DNA of 54,069 nt from Melioribacteraceae bacterium (GTDB lineage: Bacteria > Bacteroidota > Ignavibacteria > Ignavibacteriales > Melioribacteraceae), in the NCBI GenBank assembly GCA_015493615.1, contig WGCV01000031.1, positions 1 through 54,069 on the forward strand, in the 5' to 3' direction. How positions within the stretch are numbered: the first letter of the stretch is position 1; each line of letters opens with the position of its first letter. The notes beneath the pieces were generated by a model. It saw only the letters and a list, made by a program, of their open reading frames with translations, did no database searches and was not told where the DNA came from. The translations under genes and the position numbers were made by a program. This document shows positions 46,536 to 54,069 of this stretch, one piece after another.

Positions 46536-47624
46536 GTGCATCATTACTTTAAGGCAACGCTGGTATTTTTTCTTTTAAGCGCATCTTTCCTTTTTGCACA
46601 AAGTTCCGATTGGACTTACAAAACAATGTTTGTAAAAGATGTGAAAGTTAAGGTGCTTGCCGATGAAAACGAAAACGCAAAAGTTACAGGCTACGTCTAT
46701 TATTTAGACAGAGTAATAATTGTAAAAGATGAACGGTTGCCCGTTCGTTTCGGGTGGGCGAGAATTGTTTTCCCTGTTCGCGGTTTTCTGCCGGCAAGTT
46801 ATTTAATTACGCCGGAGGAGAAACGAGCCCTTGACATTCGTTTTGAGAACAACCCTCAGGAGGAGTTAAAACAAAACTTGGAAATAGTAGTTCGAAGGTG
46901 CAAAAATGAATTTAACTTTGTCAGAACCAAGCCGTTCAATGCTTCGCCGATGGTCGGGATTTTAAAAGAAGGGGAAACTGTTTTGCTTTTAGTTGAGAAA
47001 GACCTTCCTGAAGCCTTATGGGTAAAATCACTTTACCCGCTTGCAGGATACGTAAAACGCGACGATATTATTTGGGAGAAAAATAATTTTGTCCTTTCGC
47101 TCGGTTTTTTTTACAGCGCCTTAGACATCCCGTACGAAAAGAATCTGCAAAAAAAGAAAAATCCGATGGGCGGTTTCATTACTTTTGGCAGAGCTAATTG
47201 GCTTGTTACACCGGGCATCGGAGTATTGTTCTCACAATCCCATTCGGAAATGTTTTTGCTGAAAACCCAGCTTTATTCTTTCTTCTTGAACGTTCATGTC
47301 CTAAGACTTTTTAGCAATCATTTGGATTTTTTCGGAACGTTCGGGGGCGGCTATTGGCAAGCAAGTTTTGAAAATTTTAAATACCCGAACATTCCCGAAT
47401 ATTACCCGCTTCTTAAAACAAAGGGCTTTGCGTATTTGAGCGGCGGAGGGTTCGACATTAATTTTTGGAATTTATTCCTCGGTGTTCAATATCTGTTTTG
47501 GAACTCTCCCAAAGAAGCTGTATTCGGCGATAAACCGAAACCGGGAGATTTAACAATGCAGTACAAATTATTCCCCGGGTCAAATCTAATAAACGTTGCA
47601 ATTGGTTACAGAATTAATTTTTAA
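46536..47624 (+). CDS. Envelope protein with SH3-like N-terminus and barrel-like C-terminus
   Basis: The 362-residue protein has a signal peptide (ATLVFFLLSASFLFAQ) and starts with GTG. Residues about 27-95 read as an SH3-like fold (FVKDVKVKVLADENENAKVT), with a possible second copy at about 110-170 (FVRTKPFNASPMVGILKEGE). The C-terminal half is aromatic and beta-rich (FFGTFGGGYWQASFENFKYP, GSNLINVAIGYRINF), ending in Phe as outer-membrane barrels do. No named family is recognised. It opens a four-gene unit with short gaps (15, 35 and 2 bases) that ends in an OmpA-domain protein. Confidence 0.7.
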   Translation: MHHYFKATLVFFLLSASFLFAQSSDWTYKTMFVKDVKVKVLADENENAKVTGYVYYLDRVIIVKDERLPVRFGWARIVFPVRGFLPASYLITPEEKRALDIRFENNPQEELKQNLEIVVRRCKNEFNFVRTKPFNASPMVGILKEGETVLLLVEKDLPEALWVKSLYPLAGYVKRDDIIWEKNNFVLSLGFFYSALDIPYEKNLQKKKNPMGGFITFGRANWLVTPGIGVLFSQSHSEMFLLKTQLYSFFLNVHVLRLFSNHLDFFGTFGGGYWQASFENFKYPNIPEYYPLLKTKGFAYLSGGGFDINFWNLFLGVQYLFWNSPKEAVFGDKPKPGDLTMQYKLFPGSNLINVAIGYRINF

Positions 47625-47639
47625 TAATTAGGAATAAAA

Positions 47640-49352
47640 ATGTCAAAGAATATTAAATTGACGCTTCGCCTTGTTCTACTGATTATTTTGGTTATGGGCT
47701 TTACTCGATGCACGAAAGAAAATTTCGTTGAACCAATAGACCCGTTCAAAGTGGTACAGCTGGAACCTGATCCGGCTGATTTTAATATTGGCGGGGGAGA
47801 GAACGGAATCGTTCTTAAAGCGAATCACGATAATGTTGTTTTAAGACACAGAGGTTCATCGTCCACAGGCGCGGACTCTTTGAGTGTGGTTAGAATTCGC
47901 GGCTCGCTTTATGTTGAAAATTCAAAATTTGGAGACATTCGTTTATCAAACGGAGATTTTAACCTCATTGCAAAAGACGCACAAGACTACGACAACAATG
48001 TTTTTACGGATTTCAAAGGCTATGCGGAGTTTCACCTTCCTGAGGAGGGAATATTTAAGTATTTTAATGTTCCCTCTATGATGACTATGCCGGTTGGAAT
48101 GAAAAAGGGAAGCGATTTTGAAGGAGGAAGCTTTGAATGGCCCGTTAACCCCGACAGATATTATTTTTATTACGAAAATCCTAATCCGTTTCCGATTAAC
48201 ATTTCAAGCTCCTCGCTGGAAAACATAAAAAAAATGGCAATTGACCCATCAGACCCGTCCTTTTTTGTACAAGGGGATCTTGATAATACCGTAATCGGAA
48301 GTATTAGCGACGCCGGTATTGCTTTTTCGGCTCAAGGATTCATTCCTTTTACTCCTTTGGTAAACGAACCTGAGATGCCAATGTACCCGTTTAACGGAAG
48401 TATTTACATCAGCGGGACAATTCCCGTAATGGATTATCCGATTTCTGTTTCGGGTGAAGCCGTAGTTAAATTTAATTCGGATGTTGATACGGACGAAAAT
48501 AATTTCTTTTCCGGGAAAAATTCTGATTTTGCGGTTGGAATTAACGGGAAAGTGAATCTTGACGACTCGAGATTAGATTGGCTGGGGGTGGAAGTTACAC
48601 TCGGCACCGCAACCTCCGAACTTGCCATGCAAAGCGATGGAACAACCAAATTTAGATTTATAGGTATGCGTGAAGATCCGTCATGTTCGGTTAGCGATTT
48701 CCTTGCGCAAGTAATTACAACGGATTTAGACTTTCTTGATTATTTATCCCCTTACCAAACAAGGGAAATTTTTTACGGCTCAATAGGAACAAGTCTTTCC
48801 GATTGGTCTATGGGCTTTAAAATGCAAACTTATCTTAATCTTCCGAATTTCTCAATAGATATGGGGCATTCGGATTTTTACATTGACCCGACTCAGATGA
48901 AATTTTCCGGAGAAGTTACAATTGCCGGTTTCCAAAGGGTTGGGATAAGAGGGTTTGTCTATAACAACGGAGATTTTTCTTTAAACGGATATACCGAAAA
49001 CCATTTCTCCGCTTCGTGGCACAGTCTTTCCATTCATTTCAATATGAGTCTTAACGCTACTCTTGCACATACGTCAGGAGTTATTTCTTTTGAAGGAAGA
49101 GTGGTTTTACACGGAAGGATTTCGTTTAGCATATTTCACGCCAGTTTTAAACTTCATGCCAGTATTTCAATCCATTCCGACGGTTATTTTAAGGTTTGTT
49201 TTTCAATTGGGATAGGAAGGTTAGGATTTGATGTTTGTCTGTCATACTACCCGGGCGTACAAGCCGGGGAGGAGTATCATCCTGAATTGCGTTACACGCA
49301 AATACCTATTGAACAGGTGCCTGTTGAAAATAGATTCCCAGCCGAGGAGTAA
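47640..49352 (+). CDS. Large beta-rich lipoprotein-like protein
   Basis: The 570-residue protein has a signal segment (LRLVLLIILVMGFTRC) with a cysteine at 24 that probably receives lipid, although the FTRC box is atypical. The body is almost entirely beta. The last 130 residues alternate hydrophobic and polar positions with many His and Ser (HFSASWHSLSIHFNMSLNAT, VVLHGRISFSIFHASFKLHA), as in a beta-roll or amphipathic lipid-binding sheet. No family is recognised. Position 2 in the envelope operon. Confidence 0.65.
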   Translation: MSKNIKLTLRLVLLIILVMGFTRCTKENFVEPIDPFKVVQLEPDPADFNIGGGENGIVLKANHDNVVLRHRGSSSTGADSLSVVRIRGSLYVENSKFGDIRLSNGDFNLIAKDAQDYDNNVFTDFKGYAEFHLPEEGIFKYFNVPSMMTMPVGMKKGSDFEGGSFEWPVNPDRYYFYYENPNPFPINISSSSLENIKKMAIDPSDPSFFVQGDLDNTVIGSISDAGIAFSAQGFIPFTPLVNEPEMPMYPFNGSIYISGTIPVMDYPISVSGEAVVKFNSDVDTDENNFFSGKNSDFAVGINGKVNLDDSRLDWLGVEVTLGTATSELAMQSDGTTKFRFIGMREDPSCSVSDFLAQVITTDLDFLDYLSPYQTREIFYGSIGTSLSDWSMGFKMQTYLNLPNFSIDMGHSDFYIDPTQMKFSGEVTIAGFQRVGIRGFVYNNGDFSLNGYTENHFSASWHSLSIHFNMSLNATLAHTSGVISFEGRVVLHGRISFSIFHASFKLHASISIHSDGYFKVCFSIGIGRLGFDVCLSYYPGVQAGEEYHPELRYTQIPIEQVPVENRFPAEE

Positions 49353-49387
49353 CGGCGCAGGTTATTTTAAAATAAGGAGAAATCAAA

Positions 49388-50659
49388 GTGTTTAAAAAAT
49401 TTGTTTTTTTAGTTTTTGCCATAGTTCTCGTTCTTCTTTCTCAAAAGTGTAAAACAGTGGAACCGGAACCGGATTACACTTACTCGATTGATTCCCTATG
49501 GTGGTCAGATTCCATTGACGCAAACCACGACGGGTTTACTTCCTACCGAAAGTTGAATTTCGACGTTCATCTGAAAGAAGACGTTTCCCGCCCCATTAGG
49601 GGACGAGTTTTTTACCAGCCCGTTGAAGCCTCGGAATATACATTTTATGCTTTCTCGAAAAAAAATATTGCGGTAGGAAATAACCAAGATAATATTTTCG
49701 GCGTTTCCATAGGAGATCCGAACAAAGAACTTGATAGGGGTCTCTACAATTTCAAAATTGAAATCTACGAAGAAGGCGGAAGCCGGCGGGAAGCTGTAAC
49801 TGACAAAGCGGACTCCTTGATCCTTTGCAACAACGCTTTCGAAAAAACGGAGACGGACAATAATTACTCGCTTAACGTTTATTGGCGCGATGCTTTTGAC
49901 AACGATAAAGATGGGTATTGGAGTTACGCTTATTTGGTTTTAGACGCTAATAACGACGCCGATGTAACAAGAAGTTTGGAAGCAAAGGTTTATTATAAAT
50001 CCGCTTCTGAAACGGAATATTCCGAAGATAATCTTTACGCAGACATAAATTTTACAATCACGAACTCTTCTCCGGATGACAGCGTTTCCATTCCAATCGG
50101 AATAGCGCCGAACGATTTTGACCACGGAGAATACGATTTCAGAGTTGAGCTTTACGAAGCGGGAACAAATACGCTTGTAATAATAGACGACGAAGATAAC
50201 ACGTCCGCTCTGAAAAACGTAAAGTTAGAAACGGACGATGAAGATACTTTCCACTTTTCAATAGATAATGTTTGGTGGACTGACTTTGTCGATTTGGACC
50301 ATGATTCTTACACAAGCCGGAGGACGCTGCACTTCGACGTCAATGTTGACCGCGATGGTCAAAGTTTCCCCGTTTACGCCAAAGTATTTAACAAATCACC
50401 CGATTCTACGGAATACAATCTTTACGATTCAACGGCTTATTTTAACGTTACCGGCTCCGGTGCGGCTGATGCTTATTCCGTAACGGTCGGAACACCGAAC
50501 GCAGAGTTAGACAGCGCCTCGTACGATTTTTTAATTTCTATTTTCCAAACTGAGAACGATACGACGGAAATAATTCGGTACACAATTAGCAGCGTTACTG
50601 TGGATACTTTAAAGTTACAAAAATTTGAAACCGCTCATCAAGACTCAACAGGAATTTAG
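49388..50659 (+). CDS. Lipoprotein with three tandem beta domains
   Basis: The 423-residue protein starts at GTG with a hydrophobic signal (VFLVFAIVLVLLSQKC) and possible lipid-accepting Cys. Three repeats of about 130 residues follow. Each begins with a W-rich strand and an acidic loop: SIDSLWWSDSIDANHDGFTS, NVYWRDAFDNDKDGYWSYAY, SIDNVWWTDFVDLDHDSYTS. Each ends with a Y-x-F-x-I/V strand (LYNFKIEIYE, EYDFRVELYE, SYDFLISIFQ). The DxDxDG-like loops suggest calcium binding. No named family is recognised. It ends 2 bases before the OmpA-domain gene. Confidence 0.7.
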   Translation: MFKKFVFLVFAIVLVLLSQKCKTVEPEPDYTYSIDSLWWSDSIDANHDGFTSYRKLNFDVHLKEDVSRPIRGRVFYQPVEASEYTFYAFSKKNIAVGNNQDNIFGVSIGDPNKELDRGLYNFKIEIYEEGGSRREAVTDKADSLILCNNAFEKTETDNNYSLNVYWRDAFDNDKDGYWSYAYLVLDANNDADVTRSLEAKVYYKSASETEYSEDNLYADINFTITNSSPDDSVSIPIGIAPNDFDHGEYDFRVELYEAGTNTLVIIDDEDNTSALKNVKLETDDEDTFHFSIDNVWWTDFVDLDHDSYTSRRTLHFDVNVDRDGQSFPVYAKVFNKSPDSTEYNLYDSTAYFNVTGSGAADAYSVTVGTPNAELDSASYDFLISIFQTENDTTEIIRYTISSVTVDTLKLQKFETAHQDSTGI

Positions 50660-50661
50660 CC

Positions 50662-52662
50662 ATGAAAACGAAATTACTTCTATCTCTCTTTCTTTTAACC
50701 GGCGTAACTTTGTCAATTTATGCGCAAGAAAGCTTCGATAGTCTTTACAACAGGGCGGGTAATGCCGTTTACGAAACGAGAATGAACAACGCCGGAATTT
50801 TATTGCCCGATAGATTTGAAGAAACCCTCGATTATTTAAACGAGGCGGTTGAGGTTAGAAAGAGCGACGAAAACTTGCCTGATGCCGTTAACTATTTAAA
50901 GCAGTGCTTAAAAAAGTTAGAAGAGATTAAAGAGCCGTTAAAAAAAAGACAAACGGCGTTTGACTCTGTGCTTACATTACGGCGGGAAGCATTTAACTTA
51001 AATGCTGATTTGCTCGCGGAGGAAGCTTGGAACATTGCCGAAGAAAATTTTGAAGATGCGATTGGAACTTATAACGACGGGGAAATAAAGGATGCTCTTT
51101 CGAACGTTCCACAAATTCAAAATAATTTTAAGGACGCTATTGTTTACGCGAACAAAGCGAAAATGCTAATCTACAATTGGTCTCCGTTAAACGACGCTTT
51201 CCAAAATGCGGCTGAAGTAATTGCGCCGGATAAATTTTCCGACGGCATGGATTTGTTTTACGATGCGCTGGAGCAAATTAACGACGAAGAAAGTCTTGCC
51301 GACATTCAAAATACAATACTTGAGGCGGAAAATAATTTTGCACAAGCTACGGCTAAAGCAAAGAAATTTGAAAACGATTTTCCGGATATCATTCAAATAA
51401 GAAAAGAAGCGGAATTTGCCGGCGCGGAAGTTTACGCTCCCGAAGCTTGGAAAACAGCTGAAAAAATATTAAAAGAAGCGGTAAGCAGTTTTAACGACGA
51501 AGAAAATACCGATGCGAAAATGTTTGCCGCAAAAGGCGCTTTAAAATATGGACATACACGCGACAGCGCAAGAAAAAATTATTACGTTAGAGGGGCAGAA
51601 CTACAAATAAAGTATGCAAAGGAAGAAGGAGCCGAGAAATACGCGCCTGCAACGTTAAAACAAAGTATTACGGATTTGGGCGTTGCTAAAAACATGTTGA
51701 TTGAAACGGAAGAAAATTATAACAAGGCAATAGATTTAATAATGAAAGTAGGGCGGGAAGTAAAAATCGCTCGGGAAATTACAAAAATATTGAAAGACAT
51801 TAACAGCCGAGCGGCAACATGGGAAGACGAAATTTTAGAACACAATGTAGTAGTTTCCCAGAAGAATGCGCTTGCCCCAAAATCCGAGACAAGCAAAAAA
51901 ACAGCTCTGTTTAATGCAAAAAAAGCTTTTGGCAAGGCAAAAGCTGCGGGCGCTGAAAAATATTCGCCAAAACTTTACGAGCAGGCGCATGAAATGTTGA
52001 GTTTTGCGGAAAAAGAACTTTCCAAGAGCGACTATAGTTTGCAAAACGTCCTTGCAATGGCAGACAAATCAGAGGATTATTCTCTCCAAGCTCTTAAAGT
52101 TTCAGAGATAGTTTCCAAAATCGATAGCGGCGAGGAAAAAGCAGAAGATGTTGTAAAGAGCTGGTACTTTTATCTCTTCGAAAAGACAAATCAAAAACCG
52201 GCGGTGGCTAAAAAGGCAAAAACGGAAAAAGTCATCAAACGGGAAAAAACGGTAGTTAATAATTTAGAAAAAATATTCTCACCCGACGAAGCTGTTTTTC
52301 TTTCCCACGGTAAGAAGACGTTGGTTAAATTAACAGGGATTAAGTTTGCTCCGGGAAGTTCATTTCTTAATAAAAAATCAGGAAAAATACTCGATAAGTT
52401 CATTACTTACTTGAAAAATTTTCCGAAAGCAAAACTTGAAATCCGCTGTTATACTGACAATATCGGCCCCGGGAGATACAACAAAAAAATTTCACGTAAA
52501 CGAGCCGCTGAAATTAAAAGATATTTGGTTGGAAATTCCGACATACCCGCAATTAATATTTTAACGATAGGAATGGGACAGGCATACCCGATTGCAACAA
52601 ACAGAACCCGAGCCGGACGAGAGAAAAACAGGCGTGTGGAAATTACGGTGATTAGAGAATAA
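50662..52662 (+). CDS. OmpA-family peptidoglycan-binding protein with helical repeats
   Basis: The 666-residue protein has a signal peptide (LLLSLFLLTGVTLSIYAQ). A long helical region carries at least six imperfect repeats around a core like GAEKYAPATLKQ (AGILLPDRFEETLDYLNEAV, AGAEVYAPEAWKTAEKILKE, AGAEKYSPKLYEQAHEMLSF), similar to DUF4398-type helical hairpins. The last 110 residues form an OmpA/MotB domain (FAPGSSFLNKKSGKILDKF, ILTIGMGQAYPIATNRTRAG), which should bind peptidoglycan. It would tether the upstream envelope proteins to the cell wall. Last gene of the operon. Confidence 0.88.
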   Translation: MKTKLLLSLFLLTGVTLSIYAQESFDSLYNRAGNAVYETRMNNAGILLPDRFEETLDYLNEAVEVRKSDENLPDAVNYLKQCLKKLEEIKEPLKKRQTAFDSVLTLRREAFNLNADLLAEEAWNIAEENFEDAIGTYNDGEIKDALSNVPQIQNNFKDAIVYANKAKMLIYNWSPLNDAFQNAAEVIAPDKFSDGMDLFYDALEQINDEESLADIQNTILEAENNFAQATAKAKKFENDFPDIIQIRKEAEFAGAEVYAPEAWKTAEKILKEAVSSFNDEENTDAKMFAAKGALKYGHTRDSARKNYYVRGAELQIKYAKEEGAEKYAPATLKQSITDLGVAKNMLIETEENYNKAIDLIMKVGREVKIAREITKILKDINSRAATWEDEILEHNVVVSQKNALAPKSETSKKTALFNAKKAFGKAKAAGAEKYSPKLYEQAHEMLSFAEKELSKSDYSLQNVLAMADKSEDYSLQALKVSEIVSKIDSGEEKAEDVVKSWYFYLFEKTNQKPAVAKKAKTEKVIKREKTVVNNLEKIFSPDEAVFLSHGKKTLVKLTGIKFAPGSSFLNKKSGKILDKFITYLKNFPKAKLEIRCYTDNIGPGRYNKKISRKRAAEIKRYLVGNSDIPAINILTIGMGQAYPIATNRTRAGREKNRRVEITVIRE

Positions 52663-52683
52663 GAAAGAAGAAACGAGAAATAA

Positions 52684-53179
52684 CAAACGGTTTTGATAAG
52701 TAACGAAAAAGGCGCAAGTGAGTGGGAAAATATTGGTTTTGTTCAAGAACACTGGAACAGAAATTCGCTGAAGAACTACAGCTTTGTTGATAAGGACAAT
52801 CTAAGCTGCGCTGTTAAATACAGACTAAAACAGATTGATGCAGACGGACAGTTTGAATATTCGAAAATAGTTGAAGTTGAAATCGGCGTTCTAAAAGAAT
52901 TTAAATTATCGCAGAATTATCCCAATACTTTCAATCCTACGACGGTAATAAAATATTCAATTCCCGCCGTTGAGAAGCAATATCTTGCGTCCCAACAGGT
53001 AACCCTAAAAATTTACGATGCCCTCGGACGCGAAGTCGCTACGCTTGTTAATAAAAAGCAAGCGCCCGGGAAATTATTCCGTACAATTTGACGCAAGCAA
53101 ATTAAGCTCGGGGATTTATTTTTACAGACTCTCCGCCGGAGAATTTATTGCCACAAAGAAAATGATTTTGATGAAGTAA
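52684..53179 (+). pseudogene. T9SS sorting-domain remnant with frameshift
   Basis: The piece reads as the end of a T9SS protein ([40 protein letters not shown]). It lacks any N-terminal domain. An extra base in the GCGCCCGGG stretch (about 53062-53070), relative to GCCCCGGG in intact copies, shifts the frame so that translation ends in KLFRTI. In the next frame the normal end ([20 protein letters not shown] ... KKMILMK) continues to the stop at 53177-53179. It is therefore a doubly broken remnant, not a gene. Confidence 0.8.
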
Positions 53180-53187
53180 CTCTTTTT

Positions 53188-53220
53188 GAAGAGACACGGT
53201 TAATTCCGTGTCTCTTCTTT
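53188..53220. terminator. Strong hairpin terminator between convergent genes
   Basis: GAAGAGACACGG (53188-53199) pairs perfectly with CCGTGTCTCTTC (53206-53217) around TTAATT, then TTT. The stem resembles the AGAGACA palindrome family found in the sorting domains. It lies between the T9SS remnant and the end of the minus-strand TPM gene and could serve both. Confidence 0.7.
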
Positions 53221-53327
53221 GGAATAAATTTTTTAAACAGAATATTGCCGTAAAACTTCAAACAATATTATCTAAAAAATATTCTCCTCTCAATTTTGAA
53301 AATAAAATCAGTTTTTCTCGCTTACTC

Positions 53328-53792
53328 TCAACTAAATTCCACTCTGTCGGTAAGTTCGTTTGTATCGTCGGCTTTAATCGGGAAATGCTCGGAAAGGACA
53401 TCTCCTATTTCCCCGATACCTTCTATAATCCCGTCGGCAAAATGTCCGAGAGAAAATTTCCTTGCCATTCTGTCGCGGATAGAATCCCATACGGACTGAT
53501 CAACCTTGCTGTTGATACCTTCGTCGGCTAAAATATAAAATTTCTTTTCCGAAAGAAGGAGATAAATTAGTATTCCGGTTTTATCCCGCGTGTTTGTCAT
53601 TCCCAAGCGGTGAAATTCCTCCGAGGCAAGTTCAAAAAGAGATTTTTTCCTTTGCGAGAAAGTTCGTTTTTCTTTAATACTGATTTTTATTTCCCCCGCG
53701 GTTGTTGATTCCGCTTTTTTAATTGCGTCTGAGATCCTTAAGAAATCATCATCATTAAAAAAACCGTATAAAATTTTATTTTTATCAAACAT
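53328..53792 (-). CDS. TPM-domain protein
   Basis: The 154-residue protein fits the TPM (Psb32/YgcG-like) domain: DFLRISDAIKKAESTTAGEI near the N-terminus, KTGILIYLLLSEKKFYILAD and DQSVWDSIRDRMARKFSLG at the end. No signal peptide or membrane helix is visible, so it is a short soluble form of the family. The domain has been linked to phosphatase activity and envelope upkeep; a specific role here is not known. It stands alone on the minus strand. Confidence 0.82.
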   Translation of the reverse strand: MFDKNKILYGFFNDDDFLRISDAIKKAESTTAGEIKISIKEKRTFSQRKKSLFELASEEFHRLGMTNTRDKTGILIYLLLSEKKFYILADEGINSKVDQSVWDSIRDRMARKFSLGHFADGIIEGIGEIGDVLSEHFPIKADDTNELTDRVEFS

Positions 53793-54069
53793 TGATTATC
53801 CCGAATAGTGATGAATATTTAAAGTAAAGTTAATCAATCAATCTTTCAGATGAAAGAACCTTTTTTTTGTGAGAACGGAGAAATCAATAAATAAACTTTA
53901 TATTTAGAAACTTTTACAAAACCTAACCTGGACAAGCCAGAACCAAAAAGGGAGATAGGCTGAAAAGAATAATCTCTGAAAGGATTTTACTAATGAATGT
54001 CGGCGGGGTAATTCCCAACGAAAGGCAGTCGGGACAAGTTCGGAGGTTTTTCATTTCATCAGTTCTTAA
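53793..54069. other. Right-edge intergenic sequence with a possible dispersed repeat
   Basis: No gene is supported. The segment from about 53920 (CCTGGACAAGCCAGAA and GTCGGCGGGGTAATTCCC) loosely resembles the block at 11775-11935 (CCGGACAAGCCGGAA). It may belong to a repeat family that continues beyond the window. Confidence 0.4.

Noticed and set aside
53208-53531. Plus-strand frame of 107 residues
   Set aside because: Antisense to the TPM-domain gene and starting inside the terminator hairpin.
1-54069. tRNA or rRNA genes
   Set aside because: No cloverleaf-like or ribosomal sequence was recognised in any gap by eye; a dedicated tRNA search would settle this.

Overview
The window looks like a chromosomal segment of a Bacteroidetes/Chlorobi-group bacterium, most likely of the Ignavibacteria lineage. 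The evidence is low GC content, several secreted proteins ending in the type IX secretion (T9SS) sorting domain (core NYPNPFNPTT...VYDILGR...KKMILMK), TTG and GTG starts, few strong Shine-Dalgarno sites, and many short palindromic repeats between and inside genes. No tRNA, rRNA, CRISPR array or complete insertion sequence was recognised.

Layout. 1-870 is the start of a lipoprotein gene cut by the window edge. 1576-3081 is a secreted metallophosphoesterase. 3216-6828 (minus) is an AddB-like RecB-family nuclease coupled to a CYTH protein. 6903-17483 holds mostly housekeeping genes: a small outer-membrane barrel, acyl-CoA dehydrogenase plus a DUF2442 protein, an adenine-deaminase-type enzyme, an M14-like peptidase, two small membrane proteins, a PAS histidine kinase and an isoaspartyl peptidase. 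The gaps here contain composite hairpin repeats. 17717-28326 holds a lipoprotein and three large secreted T9SS proteins (one FG-GAP propeller, two beta-helix). 28540-30604 holds an ArsB/NhaD-type permease and two genes broken at one junction.

30809-39578 (minus) is the most interesting part. It is a compact nine-gene operon: TetR regulator, BamA/TamA-like barrel, nucleotidyltransferase, ATP-grasp protein, CDP-alcohol phosphatidyltransferase, eight-helix flippase-like membrane protein, HAD phosphatase, myo-inositol-1-phosphate synthase, and a second BamA/TamA-like barrel. Read together, it encodes de novo inositol phosphate synthesis, activation, transfer to a lipid or polyol and possibly envelope export. 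A perfect 20-bp palindrome in front of tetR is a likely operator. Broken genes lie on both sides of the block.

39813-41402 is a 5'-truncated LamG/T9SS gene. 41403-42105 is a hairpin-rich spacer. 42106-46424 encodes a propeller histidine kinase, its LuxR-type regulator and a lone receiver. 46536-52662 is an operon of four envelope proteins ending in an OmpA-domain protein. It is followed by a frameshifted T9SS remnant and a TPM-domain protein (minus).

A recurring theme is that short palindromes sit in-frame at one linker of the T9SS sorting domain. Three genes carry the same 28-bp palindrome there, and a fourth carries a different repeat that also occurs between genes.
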